A program made the translations under genes and the position numbers. This document shows positions 12,971 to 24,870 of a stretch of 64,000 bases of DNA, one piece after another. Under the pieces are notes generated by a model. It saw only the letters and a program-made list of their open reading frames with translations. It was not told the origin of the DNA and ran no database searches. Source of the DNA: Liopterus haemorrhoidalis (lineage: Eukaryota > Arthropoda > Insecta > Coleoptera > Dytiscidae); assembly GCA_963971575.1 (NCBI GenBank), contig OZ020611.1, positions 226,726,260 to 226,790,259 on the forward strand, written 5' to 3'. Numbering within the stretch: the stretch's first letter is position 1; every line of letters begins with the position of its first letter.

Positions 12971-14430
12971 CAGGGGCGTAGCCACAAATTCCGCAGGGGG
13001 GGGGCTAATTCCATTTTCGGAAGAATCTTTTGAAAATATAATAAAACATTTTGATGCAAAATATGTGCGGATATAGTTATTTTTAAAGATAAATATAACA
13101 TAGATCATTAATCTGTAACTGTGACATGTGTAAATTTAAACGATGTGCATATAATTATGAAACGAAATCAAATAATATTTATTATTAATGTACATTTTAC
13201 AATTAACAGGATGGGACATGAAACAGGAACATGAAAAACTGTAACATTTCTATAATACAAATCGGCGAGGCGTTTTTCAATTACATCTTCTTCTTTCACT
13301 TCTATCTCCCAATGAACATTAAGAGACGCCAAGCCATTGAGTCGCTCTTCCGACATTGTATTTCTTAAATACGTTTAGAGCCACTTTAAAGTTGAAAAAG
13401 ATCTTTCAGACGTCACTGTTGTCACCGGCAATGTCACCAGAATTTTCAATAATGCATAAATATTGAGATATAATATTTTATCACACTCAATAATTGATTT
13501 TATAGCATTAGTAGATTTTTGTGACGATTTAATATATTTTCCAAACCACATAATATATTCATTCATTAGAACCTCTTCATTGGTATAATTTAAATCATCC
13601 TCATAAAAGTTAGCTAAACGTCTTAGATGGTTCTTATCTTCTGTTGTGGGAAAATTGCCTGTGGGTATTAAACACTGGAATGATTCTAATATCTCTTTAT
13701 GTTTCAAAAACCTAGCATTTAACTGGGAGCTTATATAGTCAATAAAGGGAATAAAAATAGTTGTCCATTAATATGCTTCAGGTGAACTCGAAGTAGTGTT
13801 GTTTCGATATATTTGATTAGAGATTACTCGTGGAATAGTTATTTGTTCGAAATTTTGGGAAGAAAAAATCCACCCATGGGATCGCGCGGACTAAATAGCA
13901 TGGTGACATGAAGGTAATAAACAAACTTACCTCAGTTAAATACACTCATCTACTATAGATCTCTAGATGTAACATGTAAGCACGAATCAAATAAATTATA
14001 TGTAACAAAATATTACAATTTGCATTTCACAGCAGCCACGTGTATATAAACGGTGTGGTTTGACTGGACGGTTGTGATGTTTCGCGCGTAAACGTTCAAT
14101 GCTAGCCGGGCTAGCCTAGCCCAATACAATATTCAACCTTTTAAAGCGACTGCAAAGCATCAAATTAACTGGGCGACTATTCTTAGGCGGGATTATGGAC
14201 AGTTACTGTTTATTTGAATTTCAAATAATGAAACTATAGTTTCAGCAACACAATTTTTTTGCTAAAAACCGAATATTTCAATTTAGACATGAAATATAAT
14301 TAAGATGCTGCTATTTTCGTTGTTGTATACTCCAACGCAAATTTGCACTATCACCAGCTCACGTGAGGCTTCGCCTTGAAGGACGGAGGGGGCTGCAGCC
14401 CCCTAGCCCCCTCCTCTGGCTACGCCCTTG
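12971..14430 (-). mobile_element. hAT transposon, internally deleted (1460 bp)
   Basis: The ends CAGGGGCGTAGCCA and TGGCTACGCCCTTG are inverted, flanked by a perfect 8-bp TSD GTCACATC (12963-12970 and 14431-14438), diagnostic for hAT. The minus strand keeps only the 3' part of a transposase gene. The remainder, near 13870-14400, is non-coding, so the copy is non-autonomous. Confidence 0.92.
13170..13865 (-). pseudogene. hAT transposase C-terminal relic
   Basis: Minus-strand translation gives PRVISNQIYRNN, then SSSPEAY, stop, WTTIFIPFIDYI, a 110-codon open stretch ending VTSERSFSTLKWL, a stop, then TYLRNTMSEERLNGLASLN. This is the hAT C-terminal (dimerisation) region, whose hallmark is SERSFS...LK...RN.M...RL..L. 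Two in-frame stops interrupt it, at about 13769 and 13374. The N-terminal zinc finger and the catalytic Asp residues are absent. It cannot produce a full transposase. Confidence 0.88.
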
Positions 14431-14677
14431 GTCACATCATATATTCATCTTTTCTGGTTAAGAGGATGAGATCCCATTTTGACAACCACAGTATTGCGGT
14501 TTCGGTTACAGGTGGCACAACTAGAGCGGGAACTTCATGAGCGTAAGCAACCAAAATAAGCTTTTTTAAGAGCTTCAGCCCCTCCTCCCAGTAGTCAAAA
14601 GATAGGTATTTTAGTGTTTTTAAGGAACACATTTAAGATTTCACTCCTTCACTTGAGTTTTAGACTTGATGTTTTTA

Positions 14678-14792
14678 TTTGATCATTACCACTAGTTTTT
14701 TGAAGCGACGACCTTTGTTTTGGTTATCACTTGTATTTTGGAAGCGAGGACCTTTTTTTGTCATTACTTGAATTTTGAAGGTAAAGTCCTAT
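14678..14792. repeat. Three imperfect ~38-bp tandem units
   Basis: Three successive units share the pattern CATTAC...TTTTGAAGCGA.GACCTTT (for example GAAGCGACGACCTTT, then GAAGCGAGGACCTTT, then GAAGGTAAAGTCCT). They are diverged, and no function is evident. Confidence 0.5.
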
Positions 14793-16060
14793 TTGGTTTT
14801 TGGTCAGCAATTGCGTTTAGAGAGATGCGTGGCCGTCTTGGAATGAGCGGGTCGGGTCAGTAATTTCCCGATAAAAATGTTGGTACCGGTCCATCCTTGC
14901 CCTTGTAGAACAATTTTGTCTTTTAAGGGGGGGCCCAAGAAGAAATCCTGAGTACACGCTTACAGGTAGGACCCGTTTTACAATGGAGTTAGGTTCCAAC
15001 GAAAGATAATCATAAATGGAAGCCGTGAAACGAAACCAAAATAAAACATACAATTTTGAATGAGGTGGGTTTCAAAATTCCTAAACATTTTCCAAGCAAC
15101 TACAAATATTGCTGTTTTGTTACAAATAATTAGGTATAGATTTGAATCATTTAATGAACATATTTTATTTATACTTATTTTCTTTTTTGGCACTATCAGT
15201 TTATACTTATGCTTGAAAAATAGAATATTGTACAACTAGCGCGGAATACGCATTCTGCGTGTCTTGCTTCCTATGCTTTTCCTACGATTACAATTTTTCA
15301 TTAAATAAAAAACTTTAATCAAGAAAGTACAATGTAAATATTGTTCACAGCCATCAATGAGTGCACGCCTGAGCGTGTATAATAGCAATGACTATAGCAT
15401 GCGGAATTAAGTTAATTTCCGGTCAACTTACAATATCAAATATTAATTGTTGAGTTAACGTGAAGTTTAGGATAAGGAAAACTTAAGGTCGACTCAGCCT
15501 CAAGTATTTAATTCTTATAAATGAGTACTTGCTTATTCAGGGATAATAGGACCGGATGAAACGTCACACTGACCACGTGACTTTCATATCTATGACCGGC
15601 GGTCTAGAAATGGAGAACTTACCTTCCTAACTCCTTATACGCTTATCAAGGAGTTGGGAACCTATTATTTTATTTTTATTTTTTAGATGTACATTTTGGT
15701 TTCGAAGTAGCCATCTTTAGTAGAGTCCTCAGTTGAAATGTACGTCTAGTGACAATAAAATTATTTGTGAAGTAAAGAATCTATTTAAGTTTAGCTTACA
15801 ATATCAAAATGAAATAATTCCATAGTAGTCGTAGAAATAGTAATTTTAATTTACGTTCTTTAAGGTAATATTTCGAAACCGTCGTAAATATAGAAATTCG
15901 TAAAATGAACCGTCGTCTTATCTGTATTCAGAAACGTAGTCATTACTGTGTCATTTTTTTGCAAATCAGTTTTTCTCTATTAATCTAAGTATTTAGCATT
16001 TCACATTTTTATTTAATATCATACAAATTTACATTTTTTTCTCAATAATTCCAAATATTA
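14793..16060. other. Unassigned stretch
   Basis: Two overlapping minus-strand frames (14817-15053 and 14978-15235) show no known motif. No element ends were recognised. Confidence 0.3.
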
Positions 16061-16800
16061 AGAAAAAATCATTTGCTCAAAAATTCCGGTTGTACTATTT
16101 TGGTTGATATCCAAACCGACCCATATGTTTTTTTTTTTTTTTTAATTCTAAATCGTCTTTTTCATATATTTGGCAAATATCGCGTTTACATAATTTTTTC
16201 AAAATTAATTCTAGTTCCTTCTATGCTTCAAGAGCTTCAATTTGACGACATCAATTTGAAGCAATACAAAAAAAGTACCTAAAAATTTCCGGAAAAAAAA
16301 TCAGATCAAAAATTTCGAGTAATTCACATGAATATGTATTAATCTGGTTTTTTCAGAATTTCTAACGAACATTTTTGAATTATAAAGGGAAACAATGTTT
16401 TTTAAATTTTGCAGCAATCGTTTTAAAAATACTTTATATTCCATTTTCCACGTTTAAATAGATTAAGTTAAGAAATTTAAATATATATATATATATATAT
16501 ATATTATATTTAATTATTCTTTAAAAAATTGTACTATTCTGTTTCGTAACAATGAACATTACTCTTTTTTTCAGTATTTTAAACCAACCCCTCTGGGTTC
16601 GAAAGCGTTGACACAATAATTATTTTGGCAAATATCGCGTCAACATTTTAATTTAATAAACTTAATAAATTAATTTTAATTTTTGCCCGTTTACATATCA
16701 AGAGCTCCGCGCAGAATTTAATTTATTTATTTTCCAAAATACATTATTGTTATAATTTTCTTATAAAATATTTTCTCGTAGTAGTTTATTTATATGCTGG
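16061..16800. repeat. Degraded Helentron family 1-related sequence
   Basis: Scraps such as TCAAAAATTCCGGTTGTACT (about 16077-16096), GATCAAAAATT and TTGGCAAATATCGCGT match the body of family 1 but in rearranged order. A (TA)n tract is at 16482-16504. Probably several old overlapping copies. Confidence 0.45.
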
Positions 16801-16848
16801 TCAAGAATCTGTAAATGCAGGCCAAATTTCCAGTCTCTAGGTCTAGCC

Positions 16849-17204
16849 CAGCGGTTCCCAAACTTTGTTGACCGCGACCCGGTACGAGGTGTTAAAATTT
16901 TTAGCGACCCACCTTAGAAAAAAAAACTTTTATTTACAAAACAAATTTTATTTTAAAGCAGTAGCTTTATAGTAATAAAGAGTAATAAATATTAATAAAG
17001 AGTATAGTATAGTAATATAGAATATAGTATAGTAATAAGGAGCACATATTTGTGCTCTGCACACTAGTCTAGTGATTAACTGACATAAAAAAAATAATAG
17101 GTACAAAAAAAATCTTTTTTGTGTTTTTACAATTTTTTTCGCTACCCGGAAAAATGTTTCTGCGACCCGGTGCCGGGTCGCGACCCACACTTTGGGAAAC
17201 ACTG
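16849..17204. mobile_element. hAT MITE (356 bp)
   Basis: The ends CAGCGGTTCCCAAACTTTG and CACTTTGGGAAACACTG are inverted, with GGGTCGCGACCC-like motifs just inside. A perfect 8-bp TSD GTCTAGCC lies at 16841-16848 and 17205-17212. The interior is A/T-rich, and the minus-strand frame there is a repeat artefact. The TIR is of the common hAT type CAGNGGTTCCCAAA. Confidence 0.9.
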
Positions 17205-17212
17205 GTCTAGCC

Positions 17213-18067
17213 GTTTAAACCATGCAGAGAGAAACAAGCGCGCATCCTGTCCCCCCACCAGAGTGCGTGCTTGTCACGGCTTTCAGCCCGCCTAAACATT
17301 CAAAATTAATATTTTTTTTACGCATTATTTATGTAATTAAACAATTATATACGTGAGCCCTCCTATGAAAAAATCTGGCTTAGTCCTCAGTACGAAAAAA
17401 AAAAATGGCTTCTGAGCCCCTCTGTGAAAAAATCTGGGTGCTCGTCTAGGCAAACAGAAACAAGAGTGACGGTACAAAAGTTTCTCAGTTATGTCTGCGT
17501 TAAATTTTGTTAATTTTATTCTTGAAATAACTTACTGGAAAGTTTATTAGCGGTTAGATCGACCGTAGTTACATCTGCGTTATCTGCTAAGATCAAAATT
17601 GCATTACATTTTATGTAGCCGTTTAATACATATTATAACCTATTTAAATCTCAATATAAAAGCCATAAATCTGTTGATTTAATTATTAAGTTTTATCCAT
17701 GAAGGATGAATCCAATCAATGGTTGTTAACATCTGCATTATCGCTTAGTAATTGAAGCACATATGTATGCGCGAACTACAGCGCACCACGTGGTCCGTGC
17801 CGATACTAGACTATACTAGCGGTACCGTAGCGATCGCATGCCATCATACATACAACATACTGTCGCACAATCGCATTGTACTTATAATTATTATTGTTAT
17901 ACGCGACATTCTTGGATAGTCAACTCAGTACCATAACTGGGTGCAATATCATCAATTGTTTCATTATGAAATGTCTCTAATAACTATTTTATGATTTAAT
18001 AAATTAGAACAAGAATTATAACTTTATTGTAAATGACAGTTTTTTTGGTAGAAATATACCAAAGTAA
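17213..18067. other. Unassigned stretch
   Basis: A duplicated phrase near 17360-17450 (GAAAAAATCTGG twice, with nearby GAGCCCCTCTGTGAAAA-like text) hints at a small local duplication. Nothing else was recognised. Confidence 0.3.
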
Positions 18068-18241
18068 TAGTGTTGTCAAACTTTCTACACGTTGCGGACC
18101 ACTTTCAAAATTCCACGCTAACCGGGGACCATCAACATCAAGAAAAAACCTTTTTTTGCGAAAAGGGCCATTATTAATACTAATGAAATTGTGTGTGCGT
18201 GGACCACCAGTAGTCTGCGAACCATAGTTTGGGAAACACTG
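18068..18241. mobile_element. Short hAT-type MITE relic
   Basis: The left end AGTGTTGTCAAACTTTC and right end GTTTGGGAAACACTG are inverted and include the usual GCGGACCAC/GTGGACCACC subterminal text. No TSD remains. A similar left end (AAGTGTTTCTCAACCAACGG) occurs near 57315. Confidence 0.6.
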
Positions 18242-18386
18242 CCTTAGTTAAGCTAACCTCCAGTCCTCTTGGAAGTCTGTATTCTGGTACGCGTTTTTTT
18301 CAAAATATGTAAAATGAAAAAATACGTTCACGTTTAAAAAGGAATACCAAGATAATTTGCTGGGATTAATGAATATTGAAATAATA

Positions 18387-19478
18387 CTTACTTACTTAAT
18401 CCTAAGCCTTTCTACCTTTTGGTGTAAGGCGTTGTTGGAGTAGAGTCACGGTACCTCTTCCGGTGGTCTTTTCCAAATTTCTCTCCAGGCTTTCCTATTT
18501 GAGGTGCTGGTTTTGACATCCGTTCATCTGACTCCTCGTCTCTCTGTCGCTTGTCTCATTTCGGCCTTCCAGGTCATAATTGGTCGTCCTCTTCTTCTTT
18601 TTTCTATCGGCCTTGCCTCATAAACTGCTTTAGCTGTTCTTTCATCTCCCATCCTCTGTACATCTCATAGCCCTAAATTGTTCCCTAAACGTCGCGTTTC
18701 TAATCCGTTCCATCTTCGTCTTTCCCGCTATTTTCCTTAAAAATCTCATTTCAGTACTTCTAATTTTACTTTGGTGTTTTATCGTGGTAGTCTACGATTC
18801 ACTGGCATATGTGAGTATTGGCACCGTTATCCTTTTGAATACCTGTATTTTTGCCTCCGTGAAGATCTGTTTACTTCTAAGAAATCTGCCTCTGATAGCA
18901 TTAAATAGCCTTCCTGTACTTTCTATTATTTCCATTATTTCGTCATTCAGGTCTCCATCTGTATTTATTGTTGCTCCCAGGTATTTGTAATTGTTCACTT
19001 GTTCTAAGTATATGTCTTCTATTTTTATACATTGTTTTGTTCTTTCCATTTATTATCATTGCCTTTGTCTTATTTTTGTTTATCACCATATTCTTTTTCT
19101 TTAATTCTGTGTAGTACCCTTCTATGTTATGTTGCAGTTCGTGTTCGTTTTCTGACACTATTATCATATCATCTACATAGCATAGTTCTGTTATTTTGAC
19201 TTCTTTCATCTTCCAGTATCCTACCATGTACGGCTTTGTTTTCTTCTTACATTGTTTTACCACGTCGTCAAACACAACTGCGAAGAGGAGTGGACTCAGC
19301 ACATAACCCTGTCTGAGGCCTATTCCCGTAGAGAATGTTTTGGAAGTTTCATTCCTTGTTCTAACATAGCTTTTGCTACTTTGCTACAAGCTCTTCACGT
19401 GGCTGATTGTGTCTGCCTCTATACCTCTATTTCTTAGACATTTCCAGACATCCTCTCTATTTATCCGGTCAAAGGATT
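18387..19478 (-). mobile_element. 5'-truncated LINE with 14-bp TSD
   Basis: The insertion is bounded by ATATTGAAATAATA at 18373-18386 and 19479-19492. The 3' tail, next to the left TSD, is TAAGTAAGTAAGTA. Minus-strand RT remnants in order: FDRINREDVWKCL, LSPLLFAVVFDDV, CYVDDMI (catalytic box), NKNKTKAMI, then YKYLGATINTDG and a basic C-terminal tail near 18500-18780. Frames are broken around 19060 and 19300. The 3' end matches the scrap at 2655-2835. It is a non-LTR retrotransposon; clade not assigned. Confidence 0.88.
18792..19302 (-). pseudogene. LINE reverse transcriptase relic
   Basis: Two overlapping minus-strand frames cover the palm and thumb of a non-LTR reverse transcriptase. The first (19302-18943) runs from LSPLLFAVVFDDV through the YVDD box (Val in place of the common Ala). 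The second (19049-18792) carries the YLGA thumb motif and the ILTYASES region. A frameshift near 19050 separates them. Upstream RT motifs are degraded and the endonuclease is missing through 5' truncation. Confidence 0.85.
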
Positions 19479-19699
19479 ATATTGAAATAATAAATATTGA
19501 AATAAATCAATCTACAATTTAAAAATGAAATTGTATCTCTTTTTTGCCATTTTTTATTTTGAGTCTCTAAAAATTATGGCAGACCGTCTACATCAGACAA
19601 GTTTGAGTTGAGGCCCGCCACTTAAAAAGGTGAAAAATTTAAATACGCTAGTTAAATTAAATTTTCAAAAATAATTATTTAATATTAATTGACACCCAG

Positions 19700-20187
19700 G
19701 AATTTTTCTTGGGATATAGTATATAATTTCTGTGGTGTGTACCATGGTATTCAAATGCCCCCACAAATAATAGTCTAATGGTGTAAAAGTCTGATGACCG
19801 TGGAGGGAATAATTTGCCAAAACTTTTAGAAGATATTCCATTGAATGTACGACAAGAAATATGGTTTCTTCAAGACGGTGCACCCGCGCATTTCAGCCGT
19901 TTCGTTCGTCAACCCTTAAACAATGTATTTGAAAATAAGTGGATTGGTCGGGGCAGTCCTGTTCTTGGACTCTCCGGCCACCAGACTTACCACCATTAGG
20001 CTTTTATTTGTGGGGGCATGATATATACCACCGAAATTATGGACCTGGAAGATCTCCGTACCCGGTAGAAGCACTAGAGGTGGAAATTCGACAAGGCATG
20101 GGCAATGCAGCATACGCTGATTCATGGATACGCCAAGCAAGACTTTGCATACAACAGCAGGGTGATAACTTCGAATATCTGCTGTAA
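19700..20187 (+). pseudogene. DDE transposase relic, partly duplicated head-to-head
   Basis: Plus strand from about 19814: IPLNVRQEIWFLQDGAPAHFSRFVRQPLNN (second-Asp block, in two stretches), then a +1 frameshift near 19960, then RPPDLPPLGFYLWGHDIY (third-Asp block, Ser to Pro) and a C-terminus ending IQQQGDNFEYLL. On the minus strand at 19700-19803 the same third-Asp block recurs as FTPLDYYLWGHLNTMVHTTEI, so two C-terminal pieces face each other. It belongs to the insect mariner-like/DDE_3 group with the QDGAPAH motif. Inactive. Confidence 0.8.
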
Positions 20188-20299
20188 AAGTGCTTATCAT
20201 TTTCTTATGATCCCATAAAAATAAAAAATGAATATCTCTTTTATTATAAAACTTTTACTAAGGTGTTTTAAGGTTTATCGCCTTCTTTGACCTGTAGTA

Positions 20300-21827
20300 T
20301 CACCCATTAAAAAATAAATAAGAGGACCGTAAACACCATGTATAACATAACGGTCGTTTAAGCAAGGCATAACCTTTGAATATGAAATTGAAATGAAAAT
20401 TACTTTATTTTCTAACTTTAATTTATTTTTAATTAATTTATTTGACAATCAGCTTTGATAATTGAAACTAGTCACCTAGAACTCTAACAAAGAACATACT
20501 CAACTAACAACATCAATATTCTATTCGGTGGCAATCCAAAAACCCCCTACAATTCCCATAAAATAACAAAAATCTGGAGTAAATTATCAAATCATTATAA
20601 ATTTTACGTCCTTTGAGAAGCCTCTGAAACGTAAGATATATTGATGTCTACGGTTTTTAATTTTTTGGAAACGAAAAACAAGGGCCATAACACAATATTT
20701 TTCATGAAATTCCATTTTGGACCGAACAGAAGAGAAAATGACAAATCAGAAAGTTGCTCTTCGTTTTTCCTCTTATTAGGTACTACGCAGCGATCACATT
20801 TTTTTTATCACACCTTAAGATATCGACAGAACAGTGAAAATTCATATTATTGACTTAAATCTATGAATTTTCAATATCTCTTTGTTGTTATTGTAAGTAT
20901 TTTTTAACGGATAATAGTCTCTGATAAATAGTATATTCTGTAACAAGGTTGGAATGAGAAAATTCGATGCGAGTGGAACATTCAGAGCGCAGACGAGCGT
21001 GAGGAACCACGAGCATCGAATTTTCTCTTCCAACCGAGTCACAGACCCTACTTTCTCCACGACTACCATAGAGAGAGAAAAAAAAAAATAACAAACGTTT
21101 TATCATAAGAAATAATTTATATTACGTAACAAATTAATCAATTAATTAAACATATTTTTTTATTTATCATTTGTTTAATTTTAATTTAATTTGCCGCACA
21201 TCGGTCTCTATTTTAGTACTTTTTAGGAAATCATGTTGCATTTATTTAATGTTAACATTGCATATATTTTAATGTAACCCTACAAAAACAAATAACAACA
21301 AGCATAGAATAGTTATTCCATAACAAGTGATGGAATGAAATACACGCAAAATGCATAAGAAGATAAGTGTTTTAGAATAACATTCCAACTCTTGTGTTAG
21401 AATATTAAGTTTCTGTAGTCAAAATTGGTTTTAGAATTGGTAAATTATATAGTGGTCGTGGAGAAATATAATTTCTGTGCGCCCATGTTGAAGTAAATAA
21501 GATGAAATAGTGATTGTATTGAGGACAATCGGTGAAAGACTAACAAATATTCGCATAGTTTTTTAGTATTTTCCGCAACAAAACACATCTGAAATTAATT
21601 ACTCAGCATTTTTATAGTATAGTTTTTTATTTTAATTCGGTTATACTCGACTAACTTCGCATTGTTCCATAACATGTAAAACAAGTAACCAGACAACAAC
21701 TTCCGAATAACAGAGTCACCGAACTTTCATCCAAATTTATCTTTACAAAAAACGTATCCGTTTTCAATTCATGACTCTTTCACGACTGATCTCATAGATT
21801 TTATTGATGGTGGTCTATTACTTAAAC
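20300..21827. other. Mostly unassigned; contains one small inverted repeat
   Basis: At about 20948-21041, GGTTGGAATGAGAAAATTCG and CGAATTTTCTCTTCCAACC form inverted arms around about 45 bp, a small foldback or MITE. Otherwise AT-rich. The short frames show no motifs. Confidence 0.4.
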
Positions 21828-21954
21828 CAGTCGTTTTCAATCGGTGTGACATGACGCATTAGTAAGAATGTCACGAAATTTTTGGTTTAAATCAACCCTC
21901 GAAAACTATAAGCATTATTAAATCGCAATTCATTGTGACAATTCGTTAGAAAAC

Positions 21955-22413
21955 AATCAGCTGTGGCCACCACAGGACCGACCGCCATCATAAAGTACTT
22001 GTATAAAATACATTCTAGCAGCAGAGTAGAAATATTTGGCCTAATATTTTCTAACAGAGATATTATTTATCATAACCATGGAAACGTTACATATAAGTAT
22101 GAAACAAATTGAGAAAAATTTTTCAAAATTTTTCGTTTTATCAAAAAATGTATCATATAAAAGTTATTAGTTATTGCATTTATAGCAACTTTAGTTCAAT
22201 AAATTTTTTCGAAATATTTTTCTGTTGCTAAATATTCGCAAAAATCTTAAAATCGACACGAGTAAACTCCCATTTCTAGTCAACCCATTTTTACCAAAAG
22301 TTGATCAACTCGTGTCATTGATGTCAAAAGCTTAAATATGCAGTTTCATAAAAATCCTTTTAGGCTAATTTGCTCTACACGTGTACACAGACAGACGGAC
22401 GGACGGACAGACG

Positions 22414-22464
<51 letters not shown>

Positions 22465-22600
22465 CGACAGACATCATGCTAAAAATAGTCAAAACGTTAT
22501 GTAGGGACCCTAATTCGTGGAGATCCATCGAAATCTCGAAATGTCAAAGTCGGTATGATCACAATACCTCCCTTATATACATATGTTGACGTTCGATAAA
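21955..22600 (+). mobile_element. Helentron-like family 2, copy a
   Basis: It starts ATCAGCTGTGGCCACCACAG, followed by the 5' subterminal ACCGACCGCCA. The body contains ACACGAGTAAACTCCCATTT, then a (GACA)/(GACG) microsatellite near 22390-22470 and the conserved 3' block ending near TGTTGACGTTCGATAAA (a mutated TGGCGGTCGGT). Non-coding. Best-preserved termini are at 38180-38658. Confidence 0.75.
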
Positions 22601-22914
22601 AAGATGCATAAAAATCAAAATGTTAAATTTTACAATTATTTTAAAGATTCATTGAAAATTATTTTTATAAATCAATGTTAGTTCATAGTCTTACATACAG
22701 TATCGACTCTTGGGTACTAAAATAAACCAAATGAAAGCAAAATACAAGCAAGTAAAATGAATTTATCAAGGGACGCGAAAAATTTTATCATATTTGCCTA
22801 TATTTGCAATAAAGATATAGAAGTGAAGATATGTATAAGGGAAGAATTGAATATTGAGAATACTCACTTGTAGAATTTTCAAACAGCCACTGCCGTCTGC
22901 CAAGAAGACAAGAG

Positions 22915-23335
22915 TATTTCGTGACTGAGGAAGACCATGGAAGAGATGGCGCCGGAACAAACTGTACAGTTGAATCGAAGAAGATACTTTAAAACTTGAA
23001 ATTTAATTTTTAGTCTTATTTAAATTTATTTAAACCACAAATTTCGCGAGATAAAACTGACTAAGATTACATCAAATATTTTTAATAAAAAAGAAAACTT
23101 ACTTTAACCATTTATAAATATTGTCTTCTGGTAATTAACTCGCAAATGACGCTTTTGCACTCGCAAAATGATAGCGTGCAAGTGGTTTTATCGAGGTTTG
23201 GTTTAAACAAATCAAAGTAAAACTAAAAATTAAAAAATTTAAAGAATATTCATCGCTTATGGATTATATTGTGCAGTATGTTCCGGCGCCCAACTCTTCC
23301 TTGGTCTTCCTTGTTCTCGCACTACTTTTATCTTA
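22915..23335. repeat. Imperfect inverted repeat of LINE-3'-like arms
   Basis: The arm at 22918-23075 (GAGGAAGACCATGGAAGAG..GGCGCCGGAACA) recurs inverted at about 23175-23330 (AAGGAAGACCAAGGAAGAG..GGCGCCGGAACA on the minus strand). Similarity continues inward through TTTAATTTTTAGT and TTTAAACCA. Translation of the outer part (GRPW/GRPR..W) resembles the C-terminus of an RTE-like LINE, so this may be two 3' ends in opposite orientation. Confidence 0.5.
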
Positions 23336-23381
23336 TACAGCAGAGCTTGCTTTGGAATTGTACAAGTAATTATTCTTTCGA

Positions 23382-23795
23382 AAGATGTGGAAAGATGACA
23401 AAATGGGAGGGAGAGATAAGGAGCTGTTGAGTGAAGAAGGAAAGGGAGAAAGGTGGGTGAGAGTACTCGAGGAAAGAAGGAAGGAATGCAGAGAGGTAAG
23501 ACAGAACTGAGAACAGGAAGGAAGAAAGAGGCAAAGGAGGAGGAAAGAAAAGAGGGAAGAGAAGCGAAGAAAGAGGGGAAGAAGAACTGGAGTCAAGAAG
23601 GAAGGGGACCGGAGACGGAAGCCGAAAAGAAAATACGAAGAAAGAGAGGAACACCGGAGGCAGAAAGTAGAAGAAGAAGAAGAAGAAGAAAGAAAATCAT
23701 AAAATGAATTATTTACTATTATTATGATTATTTTTCTCAATGTAATAGTTAAAACCCTATACGCCGCAAGGCCTAGGGGAAATAAAGAATTATAT
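23382..23795 (+). mobile_element. 5'-truncated LINE tail disguised as purine-rich DNA
   Basis: Flanked by a 13-bp TSD ATTATTCTTTCGA (23369-23381, 23796-23808). The first 320 bp are almost all purine on the plus strand and encode a Lys/Glu/Arg-rich polypeptide (open from 23453 to a TGA at 23705-23707, ending in a run of Arg and KKIIK). A 3' UTR with AACCCTATACGCCGCAAGGC and AATAAAG follows. A charged C-terminus and such a 3' end are typical of some insect LINEs. An adjacent frame reads MWKDDKMGGRDKELL at the start, implying a frameshift. Confidence 0.75.
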
Positions 23796-24351
23796 ATTAT
23801 TCTTTCGACATTAAATTTTTCCTTTATATCTTCATTTTGAATATGATTATATACTGCATCCCATAATTTTCTTCAAAAATTTCATCTTCGCTGCCTGAAT
23901 TCGGCATTCATCTGGCTTTTTTAACATTTAATATTCGCTTTTGTATTTCAGAAAGGGACCGCGTTAATTTATGAAAACAATTTTAATAGAATCATTAAAT
24001 TAATTGTATTTAGTATTTTCTTTTGTTTTATTTATTTATTTTTTTATACGATTTATTTATTTTTTCTGCCGGGTGTCAAAGAGTGTCGCATAAACAAAAA
24101 TGTTGTGAAGCACTGACTTATATGAATAATTTTTCTGGTTTAACGGATTTTTTGCTAAAATTTTAGACCGGTTTTCCGGTTAATTGCTGATGGTAAGCCG
24201 TACTGATTTAGTTTTTCTATTTTTTTTATTGTTTCTGAATAATCAGGGCTGCCAATGATAGAAAAATTAAATAGACAGGGTTCATCGTTTGAAACGACTT
24301 TGAATGGGGAGTTTCCGAAAAAAGCGCACAAGGCAAAAGCACATAAAAAAA

Positions 24352-24870
24352 AAATCAGCTGTGGCCACCACTGGACCGACCGCCATCACAAAGTACTTGT
24401 TTAATATATGCTGCTTTATCAAAAAATGTCACAAATAAAAGTTGTTAGTTATTGCTTTTATAGCAGTTTTTGTTAAGTAATTTTTTTCGAATTACTTCTC
24501 TGTTGTGTAATATTCGCAAAAATCTTAAAACCGACACGAGTAAACTCCCATTTGTAGTTAACCGATTTTTATCAAAAGTTGATCAACTCGTGCCATTGAT
24601 GTCAGAAGTACATCATTTTGTATGTTCATGCATTTGTTATGATTATTATATAATTTTTTTTTTTTTTTTTTTACAATATGTTTAATTAGCTTAAATACTT
24701 TTTTGTACACATTATTTACAATTTCTGATGCAACCATATGTACTAATTTGTTATGAGTGATGATCTTTTATTGGGAACTCGTTCCTGTTGATCATCCCAG
24801 AAGTATAAATAAAAATAAATAAATAAATAAATAAAGAAGTTTAAATATGAAGCAGATAGACAGAGAGAAA
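24352..24870 (+). mobile_element. Helentron-like family 2, copy b, interrupted
   Basis: The 5' end ATCAGCTGTGGCCACCAC and subterminal ACCGACCGCCA are present. An internal part is deleted. The body reaches the text before AGAAGTTTAAATATGAAG, which is split by a 225-bp insertion (24610-24834). After it only a short GATAGACAGAGAG piece remains. Confidence 0.7.
24610..24834 (+). mobile_element. Short retroposon with (AAAT)n tail
   Basis: Inserted within Helentron family 2 copy b and flanked by AGAAGT (24604-24609, 24835-24840). Intact copies of the host repeat elsewhere (for example 54781-54797) show the single uninterrupted site. It contains a T-run, TTGGGAACTCGTTCCTG and an (AAAT)n tail. Probably a LINE 3' fragment or SINE; no coding region. 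Confidence 0.65.

Noticed and set aside
22766..22960. A host exon with a donor-like AAGTGAGT on the minus strand
   Set aside because: The sequence is part of an inverted LINE-3'-like repeat; no acceptor site or conserved protein similarity was visible.
23333..23740. Minus-strand 135-codon Ser/Phe/Leu-rich frame
   Set aside because: It is the complement of the purine-rich LINE tail on the plus strand; the TSD and 3' UTR support the plus-strand reading.
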